Shown: in pieces, positions 1-4,977 of the stretch
Layout of the letters: every line of letters begins with the position of its first letter
How positions within the stretch are numbered: position 1 is the stretch's first letter
Source of the DNA: an uncultured Gemmatimonadota bacterium
Lineage (GTDB): Bacteria > Gemmatimonadota > Gemmatimonadetes > Gemmatimonadales > Gemmatimonadaceae
DNA: 5,190 nt
Assembly: GCA_946479895.1 (NCBI GenBank)
Contig: CAMLHT010000267.1
Coordinates: 1-5,190, forward strand
Direction: 5' to 3'
Made by a program: the position numbers and the translations under genes
The notes under the pieces: model-generated
Databases searched by the model: none
What the model was told of the DNA's origin: nothing
What the model saw: only the letters and a program-made list of their open reading frames with translations

Positions 1-737
1 ACCGCACGCGCCGCGGGATTCTGGACTCGGTGAAGTACTCGGCGAAGGCGCTTCCCGTGCCACTGGCGGCGAGCAAGGAGGTGGCCGTCGCCTTTGACTT
101 CCTCTCCCCCTACGTTATCGACGCGATCCGCACGATCGAGACGCGCGTCATCACCACCCTCTCGGATGGCATCCGCGATACGGTGAAGGCGCACGTGGAG
201 CAGGGGCTGCGGGATGGGGCGAGCCCGACCACGGTCGCCAAGGGACTGCGGGACGTGATCGGCCTGGCCCCCACCCAGCGGACGGCGGTGGAGAACCTGC
301 GCCGCGAGTTGACCGACGGCGAGTTCGCGAGCGCCAAGGTCCGGGCGCTCCTCGACCGGCGGTACAACCTGTCGAAGCTCGAGACGATGACCGCGGCCGA
401 CCGCGCGACGCGGATCGACACCATCGTGGAGAAGTACCGGCAATCGTTCGTCGCGTTCAATGCGGAAACGAACGCCCGAACGGCGGCGCTGGATGCGCAG
501 AAGCTCGGCCAGCGACTCTCCTACGAGACGGCCATCAATCAGGGGATCATCGACCGCGACCGCCTCGTGAAGACGTGGCGCGGCGTGATGGACTCCAGGG
601 AACGGCCGGAACACCGCGCGATGGAAGGCGAGACGGTGCCGTTTGATGCGCCGTTCAGCAACGGCGAGGTGATCCCCGGCGAATCGACCTTCAACTGTCG
701 CTGTGTGCCGATGTACCACCTGCGCGCCGCCGCGTGA
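1..737 (+). CDS. Minor head protein, Mu gpF / SPP1 gp7-like (partial, 5' end outside window)
   Basis: The reading frame (codons from base 3) is open to the left edge, so the true start lies upstream. The GTG at 30 is just an internal valine codon candidate, and at least 244 residues are visible. Numbering from that GTG, the C-terminal part has the signature of the phage Mu F-like head morphogenesis domain: W183, then D188-S-R-x-R-P-x-H195, a G200-E-x-V-P stretch, and the closing N222-C-R-C225 motif. Upstream is the usual helical region, including an N-A-E-x-N-A-R-T segment near 144-151 that precedes this domain in the family. Such proteins are minor capsid components made next to the portal and enter the procapsid in few copies; their exact job (DNA exit or ejection, as shown for SPP1 gp7) is not settled in most phages. 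Its place just before the scaffold gene fits. Family is firm; precise role is inferred. Confidence 0.87.
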   Translation, partial: RTRRGILDSVKYSAKALPVPLAASKEVAVAFDFLSPYVIDAIRTIETRVITTLSDGIRDTVKAHVEQGLRDGASPTTVAKGLRDVIGLAPTQRTAVENLRRELTDGEFASAKVRALLDRRYNLSKLETMTAADRATRIDTIVEKYRQSFVAFNAETNARTAALDAQKLGQRLSYETAINQGIIDRDRLVKTWRGVMDSRERPEHRAMEGETVPFDAPFSNGEVIPGESTFNCRCVPMYHLRAAA

Positions 738-886
738 CGATGAACCGCCCCTAGCGTTTCGCTCGCTACTTCAACGCCGCAGCATAAAGCTTCCCAATTT
801 TGGCGATGTGCGCCTCGGCGCCGCCGCCAATCATTCATCTCGCAGATCACACGACTCGTGCACGACGTCACCCGCAACCTGTTCGT
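738..886 (+). other. Intergenic gap between minor head and scaffold genes
   Basis: This 149-bp gap has no convincing reading frame; an ATG at 740 stops after four codons. The part around 781-805 is visibly richer in A/T than its surroundings. A possible hairpin has outer arms at 800-805 and 825-830 (TTGGCG/CGCCAA) and an inner 4-bp stem at 810-813/818-821. A weak small hairpin follows the stop of the preceding gene (752-756 with 764-768). No T-run follows either, so neither is a standard terminator, and I cannot identify a promoter with confidence. Confidence 0.4.
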
Positions 887-1561
887 ATGCCAGTCCTGAA
901 GTACGCGAAGAAGGAAGACATCCCGCAGGGATGGGAAGCGGACTACGAGGAGAAGGACGGGGAGTTCCACTTCAAGGTCGCAGATGACACGGCCCTGAAG
1001 GACGCGCTGGCGGAGGAACGCCGGAAGCGGGAGGCGGCCGAAAAGCTGGCCCAGAAGGCGGCCGCTGACCTGAAGAAGCGGGAGCTGGACGAGAAGGCGA
1101 ACAAGGACGGGATCACGTCGGAGAAGCTCGCCGCGATCCGCGCCGAGGTGAAGGCGGAGATCGAGGCCGAGCTGGCCCCGGCGCTCAAGGATGCCGAACG
1201 GCTCAAGGCGGAGAACCGCGCGCTCAAGCTGGACAACCAGGTGAAGAAGCTGGCCGGCGAGCACGGGAAGTTTCTGGCCGAGAAGCTGGACGACTACTGG
1301 AAGCTGCACGGCGACGAGTTCGACCTGACCGATGACGGGAAGCCGATGGTGAAGGCGAACCCCGGCATGAGCGTCACGAAGCTGATCGAGGAGCACGCGA
1401 AGAAGCGCGCCGAGTGGGTGCAGGGGACGAAGGCGAGTGGGGGTGGCGCGGCCGGCCAGAACGGCGGCACGACCACGCCACCGTCGGTGACGGCGAACGA
1501 CATCCTCGCCAACCCGAGCGCTGCCCTGGCCTCGGCCCGCGCGGCCGGCAAGACGGAGTAG
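887..1561 (+). CDS. Capsid scaffold protein (coiled-coil, 224 aa)
   Basis: This is probably the internal scaffold that directs assembly of the major capsid protein into a procapsid and then leaves. The start chosen is the ATG at 887. The resulting N-terminus (MPVLKYAKKEDIP..., then Y20-x-x-K-D-G) matches the opening common to this phage scaffold/minor structural family. The upstream in-frame extension to about 800 encodes a Pro/His/Arg-rich stretch unlike it. Residues about 36-125 are nearly all A, E, K, R, L in heptad-like order, a long highly charged coiled coil. Residues 143-160 hold an acidic F-D-L-T-D-D-G-K turn region, and 184-200 are a Gly/Thr/Pro-rich linker before a short helical C-terminus that may contact the capsid protein. 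It sits directly before the major capsid gene, as scaffolds usually do. No protease motif is seen. No good Shine-Dalgarno sequence precedes the ATG. A coat-associated minor protein is the alternative. Confidence 0.75.
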   Translation: MPVLKYAKKEDIPQGWEADYEEKDGEFHFKVADDTALKDALAEERRKREAAEKLAQKAAADLKKRELDEKANKDGITSEKLAAIRAEVKAEIEAELAPALKDAERLKAENRALKLDNQVKKLAGEHGKFLAEKLDDYWKLHGDEFDLTDDGKPMVKANPGMSVTKLIEEHAKKRAEWVQGTKASGGGAAGQNGGTTTPPSVTANDILANPSAALASARAAGKTE

Positions 1562-1571
1562 CAGGCGCATG

Positions 1572-1595
1572 GTAGGGGCGGCGTGAGGCCGCCGA
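1572..1595 (+). repeat. Hairpin repeat, copy A
   Basis: The 24-nt unit starts GTAGGG. It forms a 6-bp all-GC stem, GGCGGC (1577-1582) with GCCGCC (1588-1593), around the 5-nt loop GTGAG. It matches copy B, 40 bp downstream, at 21 of 24 positions. Two of the three differences are the two members of one stem base pair. Confidence 0.75.
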
Positions 1596-1611
1596 GCAAC
1601 TTGGCAGGATC

Positions 1612-1635
1612 GTAGGGCCGGCGAGAGGCCGGCGA
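1612..1635 (+). repeat. Hairpin repeat, copy B
   Basis: This is the second copy of the 24-nt unit. Its stem is GCCGGC (1617-1622) with GCCGGC (1628-1633) around the loop GAGAG. Compared with copy A, the pair G1578-C1592 has become C1618-G1632, a compensatory change that keeps the stem intact. The remaining difference lies in the loop (T1584 versus A1624). The 16-nt spacer between the copies is 1596-1611. Confidence 0.75.
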
Positions 1636-1663
1636 CGCAGCACCGCAGTTCTGTATGGCTCCG

Positions 1664-1728
1664 AGGGATTCGGGCACCCGCCTGCGCGATCGTCGCGCGG
1701 GGCGTGATCACCGCTGTACCGAATCCCT
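1664..1728 (+). repeat. Nested inverted repeat / stem-loop before the capsid gene
   Basis: A perfect 10-bp inverted repeat (AGGGATTCGG at 1664-1673, CCGAATCCCT at 1719-1728) encloses a second GC-rich hairpin. The inner stem is GCGCGA (1684-1689) with TCGCGC (1693-1698) around a TCG loop. It can extend through CGCC (1679-1682) pairing with GGCG (1701-1704) across a small bulge. The whole 65-nt element could fold as one long stem-loop in the mRNA. There is no T-tract after it, so it is not a standard intrinsic terminator. Pairing is read directly from the sequence; role is unknown. Confidence 0.65.
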
Positions 1729-1744
1729 GGCTCAAGCCATTCGA

Positions 1745-1756
1745 GCGGCGTGAGGC
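1745..1756 (+). repeat. Partial third copy of the hairpin repeat core
   Basis: The 12 bases GCGGCGTGAGGC are identical to 1578-1589 in copy A (left stem, loop and start of the right stem). The following bases (ACGG) do not complete the right arm, so this copy cannot form the hairpin. It may be a decayed copy, or a chance match in GC-rich DNA. Confidence 0.4.
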
Positions 1757-1790
1757 ACGGGGATGACACTTACCCCGAGGTTCTGCACTC

Positions 1791-2729
1791 ATGCCCGCAC
1801 TTACGCTCGTAGAAGCCGCCAAGGTCGCCGCGAACGAAGGGAAGACCCTTCGCGCGTCGGTCATCGCGATGTTCGCGAGGGCGTCCGACCTGCTCATGGC
1901 GCTCCCCTTCAAGGACATCCAGGGGAACGCGTACCAGTACAACCGCGAGGGCGCGCTGCCGGGCGTCGCCTTCCGTGGCGTCAACGAGTCCTACACGGCC
2001 TCGACCGGCATCGTCAACCAGCTCGTCGAAGCGCTCCGGATCGCCGGTGGGGATCTGGACGTGGACACGTTCATCCTCCGCACGCAGGGCGAAGGCGTCC
2101 GTGCGACGCACGAGGAGATGAAGGTCAAGGCGATCGCCGCGGAGTTCACCCGCGTGCTCGTGAAGGGCGACTCGACGTCCAACCCGCGCGAGTTCGACGG
2201 CTTCCAGAACCGCATCACGGGCTCGCAGCTCATCGCGGCCGGCGCCACGGCCAACGGTGACGCGCTCTCGCTGCAGAAGCTCGACGAGCTGATCGACGCC
2301 GTGCCGGGCTGCACCCACCTCCTGATGACGAAGGCGGTGCGCCGGCTCCTCACCACGGCCGCGCGCGATACCACGGTCGGGGGCTTCATCAGCTACGACA
2401 AGGACGCCTTCGGGCGCCGAGTGACCGTCTACAACGACATCCCGATCCTCGTCCCCTACTCGGACAACGGCGGCACCGAGCCGATCGCGTTCGACGAGGC
2501 CTGCCCCGGGGGCGGCACCGCGACGGGCACCTCCATCTACGCCCTCGCGATGGGCGACGGCCTCGTGAGCGGGCTCCAGTCCGGCGCCATGCAGGTGCGC
2601 GACCTGGGTGAGCTCGAGACCACGCCGGCCAAGCGGACGCGCGTGGAGTGGGACGCGGGGCTCTGCATCGAGCATGGCCGTGCGGCCGCTCGCCTGTGGG
2701 GCATCAAGAACGCCGCGGTCACGAAGTAA
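1791..2729 (+). CDS. Major capsid protein, HK97 fold
   Basis: This is the main shell protein, present in hundreds of copies per head. The 312 residues match a widespread phage capsid family of about 300-330 residues. The N-terminus has M-P-A-L-T-L-x-E-A-A, then a L-P-F-x-D-I-x-G-N-A-Y-x-Y-N-R-E segment at 38-53 (N-arm/E-loop region). K125-G-D followed by E134-F-D-G-F (to 138) is a hallmark preceding the A-domain in this family. Later come V-Y-N-D-I-P-I-L (213-220, P-domain strand) and a C-terminal R-V-E-W-D-A-G stretch (284-290). There is no long N-terminal delta domain to act as an internal scaffold, which fits the separate scaffold gene just upstream. The ATG at 1791 is preceded by GAGG at 1777-1780. 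The structured 229-bp leader before it and the hairpin after it may allow its expression to differ from that of its neighbours. Fold assignment comes from recognised motifs, not a structure. Confidence 0.88.
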   Translation: MPALTLVEAAKVAANEGKTLRASVIAMFARASDLLMALPFKDIQGNAYQYNREGALPGVAFRGVNESYTASTGIVNQLVEALRIAGGDLDVDTFILRTQGEGVRATHEEMKVKAIAAEFTRVLVKGDSTSNPREFDGFQNRITGSQLIAAGATANGDALSLQKLDELIDAVPGCTHLLMTKAVRRLLTTAARDTTVGGFISYDKDAFGRRVTVYNDIPILVPYSDNGGTEPIAFDEACPGGGTATGTSIYALAMGDGLVSGLQSGAMQVRDLGELETTPAKRTRVEWDAGLCIEHGRAAARLWGIKNAAVTK

Positions 2730-2733
2730 GCCA

Positions 2734-2759
2734 CCCACCCTGACTCTCGCTGGGGTGGG
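2734..2759 (+). repeat. Alternative hairpin competing with the 2751-2774 stem
   Basis: CCCACCC (2734-2740) can pair with GGGTGGG (2753-2759) through 7 perfect base pairs around a 12-nt loop. It uses the same G-rich strand as the downstream tetraloop hairpin, so only one can form at a time. It begins five bases after the capsid stop codon. The downstream fold looks more stable because of its small loop. Confidence 0.45.
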
Positions 2760-2774
2760 CTCCGGCTCACCCCG
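2751..2774 (+). repeat. Stable UNCG-type tetraloop hairpin after the capsid gene
   Basis: GGGGTGGGC (2752-2760) pairs with GCTCACCCC (2765-2773): nine pairs with one G-U (2758-2767), plus a possible U-G at 2751-2774. The loop is TCCG closed by C2760-G2765, that is C(UCCG)G in RNA, a member of the exceptionally stable UNCG tetraloop class. The next bases are CCGCCCCAAGG rather than a U-run, so it is not a normal rho-independent terminator. It lies just upstream of the strong ribosome-binding site of the next gene. Confidence 0.65.
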
Positions 2775-2781
2775 CCGCCCC

Positions 2782-2789
2782 AAGGAGGG
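2782..2789 (+). promoter_or_regulatory. Strong Shine-Dalgarno site of the cement protein gene
   Basis: AAGGAGGG is the best ribosome-binding site in the window. Its GGAGG core (2784-2788) ends 10 nt before the ATG at 2799. It favours that start over the out-of-frame ATG at 2791, which is too close. Strong initiation fits a protein needed in high copy number. Confidence 0.8.
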
Positions 2790-2798
2790 CATGATCCA

Positions 2799-3239
2799 AT
2801 GGCTCGGAATCAGAAGGATTTCACCTACGACAACGCCACGCGACTCAAGGACGCCGGCGCGGTCACCACGACCGGGGCCGATCAGGTCGGCGGATCGGCG
2901 CAGGTGCTGGACCTCGGGGCGGGGCGCGTGGATGCCCGCGTCATCGTGGACATCTCCGCGCTCACCGTCGGCGGCGCCTCGCCGGAGAACTACCAGATCG
3001 TCGCGCAGTTCTCCAACTCGTCCTCGTTCGCCTCGGGCGTCGTGAACGGGGCCAGCGTCTTCGTCGGCAGTGCCACGCCGACCAACCAGTCGGCGAACAC
3101 CGCGGCCCCGGCCCGCGTGGAGATCGGCGTCACGAACGAGATCAACGGCACGATCTACCGCTACATGCGGACCTTCCGCATCGTCGCGGGCACGGCGCCG
3201 TCGATCAACTACGTGGCGAACCTCGCCCTCGAGGCGTAA
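2799..3239 (+). CDS. Probable capsid cement/decoration protein (Bbp16-like)
   Basis: This 146-residue protein is coded straight after the major capsid gene, where decoration or cement proteins are usually found. The sequence suggests an all-beta fold: a V-L-D-L-G-A-G-R turn at 36-43, a run of alternating hydrophobic residues at 47-56, then E63-N-Y-Q-I-V-A-Q-F-S-N-S at 63-74, and strands through R121-Y-M-R-T-F-R-I-V (121-129) to the end. The D-L-G...Y.I.v..S....F layout is what I recall for the jelly-roll cement protein of Bordetella phage BPP-1 (Bbp16) and relatives, which clamps capsomers of the expanded head. It has no signal peptide or membrane segment. The strong ribosome-binding site implies abundant synthesis. 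Position and copy-number logic are good support. The specific family link is from memory and moderately sure; a head fibre or a minor structural protein is the alternative. Confidence 0.62.
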   Translation: MARNQKDFTYDNATRLKDAGAVTTTGADQVGGSAQVLDLGAGRVDARVIVDISALTVGGASPENYQIVAQFSNSSSFASGVVNGASVFVGSATPTNQSANTAAPARVEIGVTNEINGTIYRYMRTFRIVAGTAPSINYVANLALEA

Positions 3240-3242
3240 CCC

Positions 3243-3605
3243 ATGGCCCATGCGCCCCAGGCGCATCGGGTCTGGCTGCGTGACGTGGCCACCGGCGAGC
3301 GGATCGAACGCTGGCCGGTGGACGCGCGCGAGCTGATCCGGAGTGGCGCCTACACGGCCGACGACCCGCAGGGGGATTCGCGCGATCGCGCAGCGGCGTC
3401 AGTGAGCGCCACGCCGGACCCCGAGCCTTCGTCCGATCCTGTCCCGCACGTGACGCGCGCCAAGGCCTCCGTCGAGGCGCAGTCCCCCACCGGGGCGCCG
3501 CTCGTCATCGCGCCCGCGGATGGGGTCTCCCTGGCCGCGCCGGTTCAGATGCCGAGCGGTCCCGCTTCGTCGCCCGCCACCCGCGCGACTCGCGCCAAGC
3601 GGTAG
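3243..3605 (+). CDS. Unknown phage protein with Pro/Ala/Ser-rich tail
   Basis: I do not recognise a named family. The reading frame begins three bases after the preceding stop, and a GAGG at 3231-3234 serves as a likely ribosome-binding site 8 nt before the ATG. Residues 1-42 look folded: V10-W-L-R-D-V, then R23?-W24-P-V-D-A-R-E-L-I-R-S-G-A-Y around 23-37, a pattern ending in S-G-x-Y that I have seen in small proteins between capsid and connector genes of other phages. Residues 43-120 are low complexity, rich in Pro, Ala, Ser and Asp, and end in a basic T-R-A-T-R-A-K-R. This looks disordered. Codon use matches the neighbours and the next gene follows three bases after the stop, so it appears to be a real gene of the operon. 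It might be a minor head or connector accessory protein, but that is inference from position only. Confidence 0.6.
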   Translation: MAHAPQAHRVWLRDVATGERIERWPVDARELIRSGAYTADDPQGDSRDRAAASVSATPDPEPSSDPVPHVTRAKASVEAQSPTGAPLVIAPADGVSLAAPVQMPSGPASSPATRATRAKR

Positions 3606-3608
3606 CGG

Positions 3609-4175
3609 ATGCCGCTCACGATCGTCGTGACCCCCGGCAGTCCGACGGCGAACAGCTACGCGGACGAGGCGCAGTTCATCGCCTATGCCGCCACGCGGCT
3701 CGCCGTCCCGGCGGGCACGACCGTGTCGGGATCGGCGTGCACGGAGCGCGAGAAGATCGCGCTCATCGAGGCGAGCCGAGAGCTGACCCTCCTGGAAGGC
3801 ACGTGGGCGGGGCAGCGGAGCACGCTGGAGCAGGCGCTCGCCTGGCCGCGCCAGTTCGTGATCAATCCGGACGCGCCGGAGGTCGTCGGCGTGTCGGACA
3901 TCGCCCTCCTCTACTTCGGGACGGACGTCGTCCCCTCTCGCGTAGTCGAGGCGACGTGTCAGCTCGCGCTGGAGCTGCTGGCGTCCTCGCGCGACCTGAC
4001 CACGCTCGACGAGTCGCTCGCGGTGACGCGGGAAGTGGTGGATGTGCTCGAGACGGACTACGTGGCGCCGGAGAAGCGCGCGCAGGGGCTCGCCCGGTTC
4101 CCGCGCGTGCTCAACCTCCTCGCCCCCCTCTTCGCGGCGGGCGACACGGGCGGCCTCACGCTGGTGCGCTGCTGA
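3609..4175 (+). CDS. Head-tail adaptor, 'DnaT-like' phage connector family
   Basis: This probably forms the first ring below the portal (adaptor, in the role of SPP1 gp15 or HK97 gp6). The 188 residues carry the motifs of the family often labelled putative DnaT-like ssDNA-binding protein in phage annotation. These are A14-N-S-Y near the N-terminus, an E47/K49-x-x-A-L-I-E-A-S helix (47-56), W66-A-G, the conspicuous L77-A-W-P-R81, and then V-P-S-R-V-V-E-A-T-x-Q-L-A-L-E-L-L (108-124), the helix that packs in adaptor rings. A R163-F-P-R-V-L-N-L-L-A-P-L segment closes the protein. Its position between capsid and neck genes argues for a structural role and against DNA replication. No clear ribosome-binding site is present. 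The ATG at 3609 lies three bases after the previous stop, suggesting translational coupling. Its own stop overlaps the next start (TGATG). Confidence 0.72.
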   Translation: MPLTIVVTPGSPTANSYADEAQFIAYAATRLAVPAGTTVSGSACTEREKIALIEASRELTLLEGTWAGQRSTLEQALAWPRQFVINPDAPEVVGVSDIALLYFGTDVVPSRVVEATCQLALELLASSRDLTTLDESLAVTREVVDVLETDYVAPEKRAQGLARFPRVLNLLAPLFAAGDTGGLTLVRC

Positions 4176-4570
4176 TGCCGGCCACCGCCTACGCGACCCA
4201 GCACGCGAGTGCGCTCCGCACGCTCCAGCGGAAGGGCGCGCCGGTCACGTTCTCGTTCCAGCAGGGCGACGGGACGTACCTCGCGGACCTCGACTTCGAG
4301 ACGTATGCGGGGCCGGTCACGGTGAGTGGCTACGCCCTGCGGGTGAAGGGCGAGCCGCGGAAGTACGAGATGCGGTCGGACGGGCTGGCGCCGCAGTCCA
4401 CGACGCAGCAGGAAGTGGCAACGCTCCTGTTCTGTCCTGCGACGCTCGGCGAGGAGCCCGCGCTCGACATGCTCGTGCCGTGGGGCGGCCATACGTTCCG
4501 CGTCACGGCGGTCGATCCGCTCGAGCCGGACGGGTCGGCGATCCTGATGCGCGTGACGGTGGCGCGATGA
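4175..4570 (+). CDS. Probable head-closure (stopper) protein
   Basis: The ATG at 4175 overlaps the preceding stop as TGATG; the longer open frame upstream of it runs through the adaptor gene and is discarded. The 131-residue product begins with a helix containing L14-x-x-x-Q-R-K-G-A-P-V-T-F, typical of the opening of small phage head-closure proteins, where a rigid 'KG..vtl' leads into a beta barrel. The middle has V48-T-V-S-G-Y and a tract at 82-91 like the 'lllc.a..l' strand. It ends with D98-x-L-V-P-W-G-G-H-T-F-R-V-T-A-V-x-P-L-x-P-D-G, the 'g..w.V..v..l.P.G' strand pair of this class. SPP1 gp16 and its relatives seal the connector after DNA packaging and bind the neck/tail. Position between adaptor and neck genes is exactly right. 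Similarity at sequence level is low in this class, so the call rests on layout plus motif shape. Confidence 0.58.
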   Translation: MPATAYATQHASALRTLQRKGAPVTFSFQQGDGTYLADLDFETYAGPVTVSGYALRVKGEPRKYEMRSDGLAPQSTTQQEVATLLFCPATLGEEPALDMLVPWGGHTFRVTAVDPLEPDGSAILMRVTVAR

Positions 4571-4977
4571 GCACGACGGCGGAGCGGAACGACGCGCATA
4601 ACCGGCGCACGGTCGTGCAACTGGGCGCGATGCTGTCCGACGTCTTCACGCTGGTCGTGCAGGAGGCGCATCGGTCGGTCGTGGAGGGCTCCGAACTGAC
4701 CGGGGCTCCGGGCCAGCCGGTCGATACGGGCTTCCTCAAGGGGTCGTGGCAGGTCGTCTTCGACGGGCCGAACGCGGCCATGATCGGCACGAACGCGGAC
4801 TACGCCCCGAGCATCGAGGACGGGCTCTCCTACGCGCACGGCGGCACGCCGATGACCCTCCGCTCCGAAGTGGGCGGATTTCACTCGGCTGCACTCACCC
4901 TCGCGGGGATGCCGAAGATCCTCGACGCCGTGACGCAGCGCGTGAAGCGGGAGCACGGCGAAGGCGGTGCTCGATGA
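4567..4977 (+). CDS. Neck protein, HK97 gp10-like
   Basis: This is a 136-residue neck/tail-completion protein that bridges the head connector and the tail. The start ATG at 4567 overlaps the previous stop as ATGA; the longer frame upstream is a shadow of the closure gene. An N-terminal helix (about 10-40) leads to the family hallmark V52-D-T-G-F-L-K-G-S-W61. Next comes I73-G-T-N-A-D-Y-A-P-S-I-E-D-G86, the usual 'IGtN..YA..vE.G' segment of HK97 gp10-type proteins. A T-L-R-S stretch and the C-terminal helix, starting near 108 and containing A-V-T-Q-R-V, complete the domain. No clear ribosome-binding site is present, so translation probably depends on termination of the upstream gene. The stop overlaps the next start again as ATGA. 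Family assignment is fairly sure. Confidence 0.78.
   Translation: MSTTAERNDAHNRRTVVQLGAMLSDVFTLVVQEAHRSVVEGSELTGAPGQPVDTGFLKGSWQVVFDGPNAAMIGTNADYAPSIEDGLSYAHGGTPMTLRSEVGGFHSAALTLAGMPKILDAVTQRVKREHGEGGAR

Larger units (their letters stand above)
1562..1790 (+). other. Structured non-coding leader upstream of the major capsid gene
   Basis: This 229-bp gap is the longest non-coding stretch in an otherwise tightly packed operon. It holds two tandem hairpin repeats (1572-1635), a nested stem-loop (1664-1728), a partial third copy of the repeat core (1745-1756), and the ribosome-binding region of the capsid gene. A GAGG at 1777-1780 lies 10 nt before the ATG at 1791. A 5-bp stem (CGGGG 1758-1762 with CCCCG 1773-1777) would touch this site. 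No phage-like reading frame is present. Function is unknown: it could be a 5' leader that tunes capsid expression, an RNA-processing site, or inserted extragenic repeats. Confidence 0.5.

Noticed and set aside
783..788. Sigma70-like -10 box (CATAAA) in the 738-886 gap
   Set aside because: Only a weak match, with no acceptable -35 element at the right spacing; not supportable as a promoter.
800..886. Upstream extension of the scaffold gene to a TTG at 800 or ATG at 806
   Set aside because: The extra 29 residues are Pro/His/Arg-rich and unlike the family. The ATG at 887 gives the expected M-P-V-L-K-Y opening, and the extension would overlap a potential hairpin region.
1572..1635. CRISPR array
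   Set aside because: There are only two units of 24 nt with a 16-nt spacer. The repeats are themselves hairpins and no cas gene is present.
1640..1745. Possible tRNA-like element (a CCGAATCCC stretch resembles a T-arm)
   Set aside because: There is no acceptor stem pairing or anticodon arm of proper length and no CCA-like end. The pairing is better explained by the 10-bp inverted repeat.
539..1984. Long open frame of 481 codons on the - strand
   Set aside because: It runs antisense through the minor head, scaffold and start of the capsid gene, has an Arg/Leu/Val-rich composition typical of antisense frames in GC-rich DNA, and shows no recognisable domain.
1763..2260. 165-codon + strand frame starting just before the capsid gene
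   Set aside because: It is an out-of-frame shadow of the capsid gene with an Arg-dominated composition and no recognisable motif.
2751..2780. Rho-independent terminator after the capsid gene
   Set aside because: The stem-loop is strong but is followed by CCGCCCCAAGG, with no U-run, and the next gene clearly belongs to the same operon.
1770..3266. Long open frame of 498 codons on the - strand
   Set aside because: It is antisense to the capsid and cement genes. The composition is extreme in Arg, Gly, Val and His, and GC-rich DNA has few stop codons by chance. The + strand genes explain the region.
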